Positions 45,758-56,419 of a stretch of DNA of 64,000 nt are shown here, piece after piece. Within the stretch, counting starts at the first letter, position 1, and every line of letters begins with the position of its first letter. The notes beneath the pieces were generated by a model. That model saw nothing but the letters and a program-made list of their open reading frames with translations. It was not told the origin of the DNA and ran no database searches. The position numbers were made by a program, and so were the translations under genes. This DNA is from Psychroserpens luteolus (GTDB lineage: Bacteria; Bacteroidota; Bacteroidia; Flavobacteriales; Flavobacteriaceae). The stretch covers positions 434,001-498,000 of the forward strand of contig NZ_JAHVXI010000001.1 in the NCBI RefSeq assembly GCF_021032705.1, in the 5' to 3' direction.

Positions 45758-47413
45758 ATGAAAAAAAATAAAATTGCTTTAAGAAATATAGCAGTATTAG
45801 CACTTTTAATTAGTTCTTTTATTGCTTGTGATAAGGATTTTGCTGATATCGATTCAGATATTATCAACGATGACAATGCAACACATTTTAGTACAACATC
45901 TAGAGACTTTGATGTGATAGCATATACGAAGTCTTTAGATCCTGTTCAAACAAATGGCCTACCAATAAACATGTTAGGCATTTATAAGGATAATATTAAT
46001 GGCGGATTTACAACAGCTAGTTTTGTTACAGAAGTAGAATCATCTCTTATAGATCCAACATTTGGTGAAAATGTAGTTATGGACTCTGTAGTATTAAATA
46101 TCCCATATTTTAGTAGACCAGTTGAACTTAATGATGATGGAGGAACAATTTATGAGTTAGACTCTGTATTTGGTGGTGGAAAGATTAAATTATCGCTTTT
46201 TGAAAGTAATTATTTTTTAAGAGACTTTGATCCTTCAGGTGAAATTAGCGATCCTCAAAATTATTATGCTAACATGAGCACAGGTATAGATTTAATTGAT
46301 TCAAATCAATTGGAAGCTGTGCCTTTAGAATTATTAGTAGATGAAGACGGAAACACAGATCTAGATTTCGATGAGTTCGCTCCTAGTCCATTACAAATCG
46401 AACTTAGAGATGAAGAAGGTGAGTTAACTAATAGACTTGCCCCTGCATTAAGAGTAAAACTTGATACAACATATTGGAGAACGAAAATCATAGACAAAGA
46501 AGGAGAACCTGAGTTGAGTAATTCTAATAATTTCAATGATTATTTTAGAGGAATTTACTTTAAAGTTGAAGCCGTAGATGGTGAGGGAAATATGTCTCTT
46601 TTGAACATTACAGCACCTGCTTCAAATATTACAATTTTCTATACAAGAGATAGTGATGTTGAAGGAGCAGATCCTATTAATGCGACATACACATTAAATT
46701 TTAGAGATAACAGAGTGAATTTTATTTCGAACGATTTTACAATTTCAGATGGAAATGAAACCACTGGTGATGAAAACTTGATTTTAAAAGGAGGTCAAGG
46801 TTCTGTAGCAGAAATTAAACTGTTTAATGGAGACGATATTGATGATGACGACACTAATGAGAATGCATTCGAAGCCTTCAAAAATGAATTTGTAGTTACA
46901 GATGCTGAAGGTAAATTTGTAAGTAGTAAAAAGCTAATCAATGAAGCTAACCTTGTATTCTTTGTAAATCAATCTATCGTAGATGGTGATGAACCAGAAC
47001 GATTATATATGTATGATGCTAACAATGGGACACCTCTTGCCGATTATTTCTTAGACAATGCTAACACATCCTTTCCTACGTTCTCTAGAATCAACCACCT
47101 TGGACGATTACAACGCGTAGATGATGATCCAACACAAGATGGTGTTAAATATAAAATCAAAATAACAGAGCACATCAATAACTTATTACTAAGGGATTCT
47201 ACAAATGTTGCCTTAGGTTTAGCCGTTTCAGGAAATATAAACCTTGAAAACAGTAACCTGCTTTTCGATGTTCTTAATGGAACCGATATTGAAGAAGGCA
47301 CGCCAGTAAGTTCAATTATTACTCCTCGAAGCACTGTATTGTTCGGAAACAACACGTCCAATGAAGAAAAAAAGTTATATTTAGAAATATTTTTTACTGA
47401 ACCAAACAACTAA
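45758..47413 (+). CDS. DUF4270 lipoprotein, 551 aa
   Basis: Lipoprotein signal with lipobox SFIAC (Cys about residue 24), then an acidic Asp/Asn-rich body. The LDPVQTNGLPINMLGIYKDN and the VMDSVVLNIPYF stretches fit DUF4270, a Bacteroidota family of unknown role thought to be on the cell surface. It lies 11 bases after the glycogen-synthase-like gene and six before glmS, so the three are probably on one transcript. Confidence 0.88.
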   Translation: MKKNKIALRNIAVLALLISSFIACDKDFADIDSDIINDDNATHFSTTSRDFDVIAYTKSLDPVQTNGLPINMLGIYKDNINGGFTTASFVTEVESSLIDPTFGENVVMDSVVLNIPYFSRPVELNDDGGTIYELDSVFGGGKIKLSLFESNYFLRDFDPSGEISDPQNYYANMSTGIDLIDSNQLEAVPLELLVDEDGNTDLDFDEFAPSPLQIELRDEEGELTNRLAPALRVKLDTTYWRTKIIDKEGEPELSNSNNFNDYFRGIYFKVEAVDGEGNMSLLNITAPASNITIFYTRDSDVEGADPINATYTLNFRDNRVNFISNDFTISDGNETTGDENLILKGGQGSVAEIKLFNGDDIDDDDTNENAFEAFKNEFVVTDAEGKFVSSKKLINEANLVFFVNQSIVDGDEPERLYMYDANNGTPLADYFLDNANTSFPTFSRINHLGRLQRVDDDPTQDGVKYKIKITEHINNLLLRDSTNVALGLAVSGNINLENSNLLFDVLNGTDIEEGTPVSSIITPRSTVLFGNNTSNEEKKLYLEIFFTEPNN

Positions 47414-47419
47414 ATCAAT

Positions 47420-49267
47420 ATGTGCGGAATTGTCGGTTACATAGGACATAGAGAAGCCTACCCTATTATTCTGAAAGGATTAAAACGATTAGAATATAGA
47501 GGTTATGATAGTGCAGGTATCGCACTATATGACGGAACAGACATCAAGTTGTCTAAAACTAAAGGTAAAGTTTCCGATTTAGAAACAAGGCTGGAAAATG
47601 AAATCTCAACTCATGGTTCGTTAGGTATAGGTCACACACGTTGGGCAACACATGGTGTCCCAAATGACATCAATTCTCATCCACATTATTCTAATTCTGG
47701 AGATCTCGTAATTATTCATAATGGTATCATAGAAAATTATGAGTCGCTAAAAAAAGAATTAATTAAAAGAGGTTACAATTTCAAATCTGATACAGACACC
47801 GAAGTTTTAGTTAACCTCATTGAAGACGTTAAAAAGAATGAAAACATCAAACTAGGAAAAGCAGTACAAATTGCTTTAAATCAAGTTGTAGGTGCTTACG
47901 CTATTGCTGTTTTTGATAAAAACAAGCCTAACGAAATTGTAGTGGCCCGCTTAGGAAGTCCTCTAGCAATTGGTGTTGGTGAAGATGAGTTTTTCATAGC
48001 AAGTGATGCCTCTCCTTTTATTGAATACACAAAAAATGCGATTTATCTTGAAGATGAAGAAATGGCTATTGTTAGACGCAACAAAGGTGTAAAAATCAGA
48101 AAAATAAAAGACGATTCTTTAGTAGATCCATATGTTCAAGAACTTCAATTAAATCTTGAGCAAATTGAAAAAGGTGGTTATGAACATTTCATGTTAAAAG
48201 AAATATACGAACAACCTAGTGCTATCTTAGATACATTTAGAGGGAGGCTACTCTCTAATGAAGGTATTATAAAAATGGCGGGTATTGAAGACAACATGAA
48301 AAAATTCTTAAACGCGCACAGAATTATTGTTGTCGCTTGTGGTACGTCATGGCATGCTGGATTAGTATCTGAATATATTTTTGAAGACTTAGCTCGTATT
48401 CCTGTAGAAGTAGAATATGCCTCTGAATTTAGATACAGAAACCCTGTTATCACCGAAAATGATGTGGTCATTGCGATCTCACAATCTGGTGAAACCGCAG
48501 ATACACTTGCCGCCATTAAATTGGCAAAATCTAAAGGAGCCTTTGTCTTTGGGGTTTGCAATGTTGTAGGTTCATCCATAGCTAGAGAAACTCATGCAGG
48601 AGCATATACGCATGCTGGTCCTGAGATTGGTGTGGCATCTACAAAAGCATTTACCACTCAAATTACAGTACTAACTCTTATAGCACTTCGTTTAGCTAGA
48701 GCAAAAGGCACCATATCAAGTTCAGACTATAGACATCATTTGATAGAGTTAGAGTTGATTCCTGAAAAAGTAAAAAAAGCACTAGAGTCTGATGCTTATG
48801 TAAAAAGTATTGCTGCTATCTATAAAGATGTCCATAACTTTTTATACTTAGGAAGAGGTTACAATTTCCCTGTTGCTCTCGAAGGCGCATTAAAACTTAA
48901 GGAAATCTCATACATACATGCCGAAGGGTATCCTGCTGCTGAAATGAAACACGGACCTATTGCATTGATAGATGAAAATATGCCAATAGTAGTTATCGCT
49001 ACTAAAAAAGGACATTATGAAAAAGTGGTAAGTAATATTCAAGAAATAAAATCTCGAAAGGGAAAAATTATAGGTATTGTTACTGAAGGAGACAAACAAG
49101 TAAAAGATTTAGCCGACCATGTTATTGAAGTTCCAGAAACTATTGAGTCGTTAACACCTCTATTAACTACAATTCCTTTGCAACTATTATCGTATCATAT
49201 TGCTTTAATGCTTGGTAAAAATGTTGATCAACCTCGTAATTTAGCAAAAGCGGTTACTGTAGAATAA
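47420..49267 (+). CDS. glmS: Glutamine-fructose-6-phosphate aminotransferase, 615 aa
   Basis: First step of UDP-GlcNAc synthesis. Cys2 of MCGIVGYIG is the glutaminase nucleophile once Met is removed; the N-terminal Ntn domain covers about 1-235 and two SIS sugar-isomerase domains follow (SQSGETADTLAAI, GPEIGVASTKAFTTQ; EGYPAAEMKHGPIALID). The C-terminal KAVTVE is the usual ending. The unit ends at the terminator 49298-49337. No glmS riboswitch is expected, as the leader is only six bases. Confidence 0.98.
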   Translation: MCGIVGYIGHREAYPIILKGLKRLEYRGYDSAGIALYDGTDIKLSKTKGKVSDLETRLENEISTHGSLGIGHTRWATHGVPNDINSHPHYSNSGDLVIIHNGIIENYESLKKELIKRGYNFKSDTDTEVLVNLIEDVKKNENIKLGKAVQIALNQVVGAYAIAVFDKNKPNEIVVARLGSPLAIGVGEDEFFIASDASPFIEYTKNAIYLEDEEMAIVRRNKGVKIRKIKDDSLVDPYVQELQLNLEQIEKGGYEHFMLKEIYEQPSAILDTFRGRLLSNEGIIKMAGIEDNMKKFLNAHRIIVVACGTSWHAGLVSEYIFEDLARIPVEVEYASEFRYRNPVITENDVVIAISQSGETADTLAAIKLAKSKGAFVFGVCNVVGSSIARETHAGAYTHAGPEIGVASTKAFTTQITVLTLIALRLARAKGTISSSDYRHHLIELELIPEKVKKALESDAYVKSIAAIYKDVHNFLYLGRGYNFPVALEGALKLKEISYIHAEGYPAAEMKHGPIALIDENMPIVVIATKKGHYEKVVSNIQEIKSRKGKIIGIVTEGDKQVKDLADHVIEVPETIESLTPLLTTIPLQLLSYHIALMLGKNVDQPRNLAKAVTVE

Positions 49268-49297
49268 ATAAGACCTTAATTATTACCTTATATACTG

Positions 49298-49337
49298 AAG
49301 CTGAAAATGTAAAATTCACATTTTCAGCTTTTTGTTT
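49298..49337 (+). terminator. Terminator after glmS
   Basis: aagctgaaaatgt (49298-49310) pairs with acattttcagctt (49318-49330), loop 7 bases, followed by a T-rich stretch. Confidence 0.88.
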
Positions 49338-49468
49338 TATAAAATATTCAAAATACACTCGTTTTTTTTGTTAAAAACTATTATGCATGCATACTTTTTT
49401 TAATTTTTTTCATTTCAGTATCATTTAATTATTTATATTGCTTTACTAAATTTAACTAATTCCCTAAA

Positions 49469-52222
49469 ATGAAGACAATTTTTAAGATTATGATGCTGTT
49501 TTGTTGTGCATTTACCTTTGCACAAACAACAGTTAAAGGTAAAGTCGTTGACAATAATGGTATTCCTCTAGCAGGAGCCAATATCCTTGTTGTAGGTACG
49601 ACTACTGGAGCGATTACAGATTTTGATGGTAACTACACCTTAGTAGTCAATCAAGATCCTCCTTTTTCAATTCAAATAAGTAGTGTTGGTTTTGATACCG
49701 TTACTAAAGAAGTAACTACAAATCCTCAAACCATAGATGTTACTATGATTGAAGGAACGTCTCTAGATGAAGTCGTTATTTCGGCTTCAAGAACTCCAGA
49801 ACGAATTTTTGAATCACCAGTAACTGTAGAGCGTTTTGGTCTAAAAGAAATTAAGAATACAGCTTCGGCCGATTTCTACGGAGGTCTCGAAGATTTAAAA
49901 GGTGTAGATGTCAACACCAACAGTTTAACATTTAAATCTATCAACACAAGAGGTTTTGCCACATTTGCAAATACTAGATTTATGCAGTTAGTGGATGGAA
50001 TGGACAACTCTACTCCTGCCTTAAACTTTCCAATAGGTAACTTGGTTGGTATGACAGAAACCGATGTTCTAAGTGTCGAGCTTCTTCCTGGTGCCTCTTC
50101 TGCCCTTTATGGAGCAAATGCTTTTAATGGTATCTTGTTTATGAGAAGTAAAAACCCTTTTGATCACCAAGGTATTAGTGGTTATATCAAAAAAGGTATT
50201 ACATCTCAGGAGTCTGCAGGAGACAACGATTACACAGATTTAGGCTTTAGAGCAGCCTATAAATTCAGTGATAAATTCGCTGCTAAAATCAACTTTGGTT
50301 ACCTAAAAGGAACAGACTGGGCTGCAACTAGTGAGGTCGATAATGATATGGTTGGTGGAACAAGAGCTACCAATATAAACTATAATGGTATTAACGTTTA
50401 TGGTGACGAAGTATCAGCAAATATTAGAGGATTAGCTGGTGGTGCAGGTATCGTACCTGATGTGTCGGTAAGTAGAACAGGTTATAACGAACGTGACTTA
50501 ACGAACTATAATGCCGAAAGTATCAAAGCAGATTGGGGATTATACTATCGCCCAATTGAAGATAACAGTTTAGAACTATCTTACGTAGGTAAGGTTGGAA
50601 CTGGATCAACAATTTACCAAGGAACAAATAGATATAATATTAATGGGTTCTTCCAAGAACAACATAAACTTGAAGTTAGAAATGACAATTTCTTCTTGAG
50701 AGGTTATTTAGTTGCAGATAAAGCAGGAGATTCTTACGATATGGTATTTACAGGAATTAACATTAACAGAGCATGGAAAAGTGACGAACAATGGTTTGGA
50801 GAATATATTAACACTTATGTAGCTCAAACACTAGGAGGTGCAACTGATGCACAAGCACATGCTGCTGCAAGGGCTCAAGCAGAATCTGGACGTTTTGAAC
50901 CAGGATCGCCTGAATTTCAAGCAGCATTTGAAAGAAGTATCGATGACCCAGATTTAACTACTGGATCAAAATTCCAAGATGCTTCTAAATATTACCATGC
51001 CGATGGTAACTACAATTTTAGTCATCTGACTGATTTTGCTAATATCCAAGTAGGTGGTTCTTATAGACGCTATAGTTTAAATTCTGGTGGAACAATCTAT
51101 ACAGATACTGATGGTCCTATTGACTATTCCGAATTTGGGGTTTACACTCAAATACAAAAAGAATTTGACCTCAATGAAACCATGGAATTAAAATTAACAG
51201 GATCTGTTCGTTATGATAAGTCTGAATTTTTTGACGGTTTCTTCTCACCAAGATTATCAGCAGGTTTAACAGTTAATCAAAATCATAACATAAGAGCTTC
51301 TGTACAAACAGGATTTAGAAATCCAACAACTCAAGATTTATTTATTGGTTTAGATGCTGGTAGAGCTATTTTAGTTGGTGCAGCTCCTGACAACTTAGAA
51401 AGATATGTTAGAGATTATTCTATTAGTGCAGCAGGACAAGCCTTAGGCATTCCTTCTACAGTAACTCAAACTGGTGGAGCTGCTTATAATAATTCTTATA
51501 CATTAAGCTCTGTGTTGGCGCTTCAAGCGTCAGGAAACCCTGCAGCACTTGAAATTGGTAACCCAAGTTTGGTAGAACCAGAACAAGTGATTTCATTTGA
51601 AGCTGGTTATAGAGGGAAATTCGATAAATTAATTGTAGACTTTAGCGCATATTACAACAAGTACAAGGATTTCATTTCTCAAGAAGTTGTGATCTCTCCA
51701 TTATATGGAACCGTTGGTGATGGATCTTTATCTGTTGCCGCAATTGCAAACGGTGATTCTCAAGCTTACAGTACTTATACTAACTCTGATGCTGATGTTA
51801 ATTCATATGGAGCTTCTCTTGGATTATCAACTAAAGTATTTAATGGTTTTGATTTAGGTGGAAGTTATACCTTCACAAAACAAGATTTTGATCAGGCTGC
51901 TAATCCAGATTTCATGACAAACTTTAACACGCCAGAGCATAAGTTTAAAGCTTCTTTTGGTCATACTGATTTATTCAAAAACTTCGGTTTCAACATTGCT
52001 TATAGATTTAGTGATGACTATTTCTGGGAAGCAACTTTTGGAGAAGGTGTTGTACCAGAATTCCATGTCTTAGATGCACAAATAAATTATAGAGTCCCTA
52101 GTTTAAAATCATCATTTAAAGCTGGTGCTACTAACTTAACAGGTGATGAATACTTTACTGCTTTTGGTACTGGATTTATTGGATCTATGTACTACGTATC
52201 TTGGACGATTAATAACTTATAA
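49469..52222 (+). CDS. TonB-dependent outer-membrane receptor, 917 aa
   Basis: Signal peptide ends TFAQ, then a CarboxypepD_reg-like domain (about 20-105: GKVVDNNGIPLAGANILVVG), a plug (SRTPERIFESPVTVERF, SFKSINTRGFATFANTRFMQ-like region, LPGASSALYGANAFNGILFM) and a beta-barrel that ends in GSMYYVSWTINNL. A downstream gene 12 bases away encodes an SGNH lipoprotein, so the receptor probably takes up a product or partner of that esterase. No SusD is present. Confidence 0.93.
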   Translation: MKTIFKIMMLFCCAFTFAQTTVKGKVVDNNGIPLAGANILVVGTTTGAITDFDGNYTLVVNQDPPFSIQISSVGFDTVTKEVTTNPQTIDVTMIEGTSLDEVVISASRTPERIFESPVTVERFGLKEIKNTASADFYGGLEDLKGVDVNTNSLTFKSINTRGFATFANTRFMQLVDGMDNSTPALNFPIGNLVGMTETDVLSVELLPGASSALYGANAFNGILFMRSKNPFDHQGISGYIKKGITSQESAGDNDYTDLGFRAAYKFSDKFAAKINFGYLKGTDWAATSEVDNDMVGGTRATNINYNGINVYGDEVSANIRGLAGGAGIVPDVSVSRTGYNERDLTNYNAESIKADWGLYYRPIEDNSLELSYVGKVGTGSTIYQGTNRYNINGFFQEQHKLEVRNDNFFLRGYLVADKAGDSYDMVFTGININRAWKSDEQWFGEYINTYVAQTLGGATDAQAHAAARAQAESGRFEPGSPEFQAAFERSIDDPDLTTGSKFQDASKYYHADGNYNFSHLTDFANIQVGGSYRRYSLNSGGTIYTDTDGPIDYSEFGVYTQIQKEFDLNETMELKLTGSVRYDKSEFFDGFFSPRLSAGLTVNQNHNIRASVQTGFRNPTTQDLFIGLDAGRAILVGAAPDNLERYVRDYSISAAGQALGIPSTVTQTGGAAYNNSYTLSSVLALQASGNPAALEIGNPSLVEPEQVISFEAGYRGKFDKLIVDFSAYYNKYKDFISQEVVISPLYGTVGDGSLSVAAIANGDSQAYSTYTNSDADVNSYGASLGLSTKVFNGFDLGGSYTFTKQDFDQAANPDFMTNFNTPEHKFKASFGHTDLFKNFGFNIAYRFSDDYFWEATFGEGVVPEFHVLDAQINYRVPSLKSSFKAGATNLTGDEYFTAFGTGFIGSMYYVSWTINNL

Positions 52223-52233
52223 AAATTACAATA

Positions 52234-53883
52234 ATGAAAACGATAAAATATATTCTATTATCTGCGGTCCTAATTGGATTTACAGCTTGTAATGATGAAG
52301 AGGATTTTGACATGACTGAAGAAGCTGTCGAACTACCCGCTTTAACTGCTGGATCTGCAAACTTATCAAACTATGTTGCTTTAGGAAACTCTTTAACAGC
52401 TGGGTTTACAGATAACGCACTGTTTATTGCTGGTCAACAAAATTCACTCCCTAATACCTTATCGCAACAGTTTGCATTAGTTGGTGGCGGAAGTTTCACA
52501 CAACCATTAGCCAGTGACAATGTTGGAGGTCTTATTTTAGCTGGTAACCCAGTTTTAAATCCAGTGACTGGTGAACGATTATTCGCTCCTAGATTAGCTT
52601 TTGGAGGTGCAGGGCCTGTTCCTTTAGAAAGTTTAAATCCTGCTGCAATGTCTACTACCGATTTTGCTTTAAACAACCCAACAGGACCATTTAACAATCT
52701 TGGTGTTCCGGGAGCATTAAGTTTCCACTTACTTGCCAATGGTTATGGTAACCTAGCAAATTTCCCTACTGCTGCAAATCCTTATGCGATTAGAATAGCA
52801 GGAAATACCGATGCTTCTATATTAGAATTAGCTATGGCACAATCGCCATCATTTTTCTCATTATGGATTGGGAACAATGATGTACTAGGGTATGCAACTT
52901 CTGGTGGCGCTTCTGGCGCTTTAACAGATCAAGGAACTTTTGATTTTGCTTATGGCACATTAATTAGTACGTTAACATCTCAAGGTGCTCAGGGCGTTGT
53001 AGCCAACATTCCTGATGTGACCTCTATACCATTTTTTACGACAGTACCTCATGACCCACTTGACCCATCGAACCCAAGTTTTGGTCCGCAAATACCAACA
53101 CTAAATGGAATTTTCGGTCAAATCAATCAGGTATTTGCTTTCTTAGAAAGTCAAGGAATTCCAAATGCAACAGATCGTCAAATCGTTTTTTCTGAAACTG
53201 CAGCAAGTCCTGTTGTGATTAGAGACGAGAGTTTAATGGATCTAGCTGCTCAAATTACTGGTGTATTGAACGCGAGTCCAACATTCCCTGCCTTTGTACA
53301 ATCGTTTGGATTGCCTGCTGCTGCAGCTCCTCAAGTCGCTGGTTTGTTAGGATTTGTTTACGGACAAGCTAGACAAGCCACTCCAGATGACTTAATGGTA
53401 CTTCCAAGTTCTTCTATTATTGGAACAGTTAATGAAGACTTTGCTGCATTTTTAGGTACGCAAGGATTACCACCTACTTTAGCAGGTCAATTTGCTGTAG
53501 AAGGTGTATCATTACCTCTAGAAGACAAATGGGTATTATTACCAACAGAGCAAGCTGAAATTGCACAAGCAACTTCTGGTTTTAATGCGACTATCGCTGC
53601 TAGTGCTAGCCAAGCTGGTTTAGCATTTGTAGATGCTAATGCTTTACTTAATCAATTAGCTAATGGCGGACTTGCAACTGGGGACTTTATCTTAACATCT
53701 AGTTTAGTAACTGGAGGTGCATTTTCTTTAGATGGAGTTCACCCAACTGCTAGAGGATATGCTTTATTAGCAAACGAATTTATGAAAGCAATTGATGCCA
53801 CTTATGGATCAAATTTTGAAGCTTCTGGTAATTTTGTAGATGTTGGCGAATACCCAACAAATTACTCGCCTGCATTGCAATAA
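52234..53883 (+). CDS. SGNH/GDSL-type hydrolase lipoprotein, 549 aa
   Basis: Lipoprotein signal with LIGFTAC (Cys about residue 19). The nucleophile block is YVALGNSLTAGF, a GNSL variant of GDSL with Ser kept; LWIGNNDVL is the Asn-containing block and DGVHPTARGYALLANEF supplies the catalytic Asp/His. The middle (about 90-290) is Ala/Gly/Pro-rich. It is probably a surface esterase that feeds the TonB receptor upstream. Ends at terminator 53904-53946. Confidence 0.9.
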   Translation: MKTIKYILLSAVLIGFTACNDEEDFDMTEEAVELPALTAGSANLSNYVALGNSLTAGFTDNALFIAGQQNSLPNTLSQQFALVGGGSFTQPLASDNVGGLILAGNPVLNPVTGERLFAPRLAFGGAGPVPLESLNPAAMSTTDFALNNPTGPFNNLGVPGALSFHLLANGYGNLANFPTAANPYAIRIAGNTDASILELAMAQSPSFFSLWIGNNDVLGYATSGGASGALTDQGTFDFAYGTLISTLTSQGAQGVVANIPDVTSIPFFTTVPHDPLDPSNPSFGPQIPTLNGIFGQINQVFAFLESQGIPNATDRQIVFSETAASPVVIRDESLMDLAAQITGVLNASPTFPAFVQSFGLPAAAAPQVAGLLGFVYGQARQATPDDLMVLPSSSIIGTVNEDFAAFLGTQGLPPTLAGQFAVEGVSLPLEDKWVLLPTEQAEIAQATSGFNATIAASASQAGLAFVDANALLNQLANGGLATGDFILTSSLVTGGAFSLDGVHPTARGYALLANEFMKAIDATYGSNFEASGNFVDVGEYPTNYSPALQ

Positions 53884-53903
53884 AAAAAAGACAAACTATA
53901 ATT

Positions 53904-53946
53904 AAAAAACACCTCTATTTGATGTTTCAAAATGGAGGTGTTTTTT
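53904..53946 (+). terminator. Terminator after the SGNH hydrolase gene
   Basis: aaaaaacacctctatt (53904-53919) pairs with aatggaggtgtttttt (53931-53946) with one G-T pair, followed by T-rich DNA. Confidence 0.88.
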
Positions 53947-53995
53947 TATACATAAAAAAGCATTAAAATTTACTTTAGTTTTAAATTAAAAGATA

Positions 53996-54003
53996 TATCT
54001 TTG
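53996..54003 (+). promoter_or_regulatory. -7 box of atpD
   Basis: TATCTTTG fits TAnnTTTG and lies 59 bases before atpD. The -33 region has only a TTTAG-like match. Confidence 0.45.
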
Positions 54004-54059
54004 CAGCGCGAAAAACGAATGTTTTTAGCAATCGAAATATCTAAACATTAAATACATAA

Positions 54060-55571
<1,512 letters not shown>

Positions 55572-55588
55572 TCTAAAATTACAGAACT

Positions 55589-55864
55589 ATGCTTTTAGAA
55601 ATTGTATCACCAGAAGCCACACTATTTAGTGGAGAAGTAACTAGCGTTACTGTTCCGGGTGTTATGGGTGAATTTGAAATGTTAACTAATCACGCACCTA
55701 TCATCTCATTACTAAAAGAAGGAAACGTGAAAATTAACGGTAATATTACTCTTGAAGAAGAGGTTGAATCTTTATTCAATAAATCTGATAGAGGGTTTTG
55801 GCTACCTATCACTTCTGGAACAATTGAAATGAAAGATAATAAAGTAATTGTATTAGCAGACTAA
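55589..55864 (+). CDS. atpC: ATP synthase subunit epsilon, 91 aa, short form
   Basis: Only the N-terminal beta-sandwich is present (LEIVSPEATLFSGEVTSVTVPG, FEMLTNHAPIISLLKEG); the C-terminal helical hairpin that inhibits ATPase activity in E. coli (139 residues) is absent. This short form is usual in Bacteroidota. It follows atpD by 17 bases. Confidence 0.95.
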   Translation: MLLEIVSPEATLFSGEVTSVTVPGVMGEFEMLTNHAPIISLLKEGNVKINGNITLEEEVESLFNKSDRGFWLPITSGTIEMKDNKVIVLAD

Positions 55865-55889
55865 GACATTATTTTATTTACATATATAT

Positions 55890-55919
55890 AAAACGCCAAA
55901 CATTATGTTTGGCGTTTTT
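55890..55919. terminator. Terminator after atpC
   Basis: aaaacgccaaaca (55890-55902) pairs with tgtttggcgtttt (55906-55918), three-base loop, then T. It can also serve the converging gene that ends at 55983. Confidence 0.88.
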
Positions 55920-55982
55920 GTTTAATTGACTTTCATTAATAAATAAGTCCCATAAAACAATACGCTTCATGTTACTTTAAAA

Positions 55983-56399
55983 TTATTTTCCTTTTCTAAA
56001 AAATATTTTACTTACTACTTTCCACTCGCCATCAATCTTGATCAAATTCATATAATCTATAAAACTAAATTTCTCATAATCTATTTCTAATTTAGCATTA
56101 GCCACATTTCCTGTGATATTGATATAGGCGATACGTGTTTTCCGATCTTGCTTTGGACCAGGTTTTACTGCTTTCTTAAAAAACTCTAAGGCATTAACCT
56201 CCTTATACTCACCATTTCGTATATATTTCATTGTGGCATTCTTATGAAACGCTTTTTTAAGCGTGTCAAAATCGTTGTTGGTTCCTCCATCCAAATAATA
56301 AGACACAGTCTGTTCTACTAGTTTATACTCTGAATCTTGAGCTAAAGTAATTGTTGACATACTTAAGCATAGTAATAATGTAATGATTGATGTTTTCAT
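55983..56399 (-). CDS. Exported NTF2-like (lumazine-binding-type) protein, 138 aa
   Basis: Signal peptide MKTSIITLLLCLSMSTITLAQ, then a single NTF2-like cone fold about 22-136 (VEQTVSYYLDGGTNNDFDTLKKAFHKNATM, NLIKIDGEWKVVSKIF). Similar small domains bind ligands or act as enzymes, and the function here is unknown. It resembles the N-terminal domain of the fused protein upstream (20-base gap), so one probably arose from the other. Confidence 0.85.
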   Translation of the reverse strand: MKTSIITLLLCLSMSTITLAQDSEYKLVEQTVSYYLDGGTNNDFDTLKKAFHKNATMKYIRNGEYKEVNALEFFKKAVKPGPKQDRKTRIAYINITGNVANAKLEIDYEKFSFIDYMNLIKIDGEWKVVSKIFFRKGK

Positions 56400-56419
56400 T
56401 GTTTTTAAATTTAAAATGA

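Noticed and set aside
47420-47425. glmS riboswitch or ribozyme
   Set aside because: The upstream gene ends only six bases before glmS, and that ribozyme is not expected in this phylum.
49381-49398. atgcatgcat motif as a possible attachment site or origin box
   Set aside because: A single short palindrome in AT-rich DNA with no nearby integrase or replication gene.
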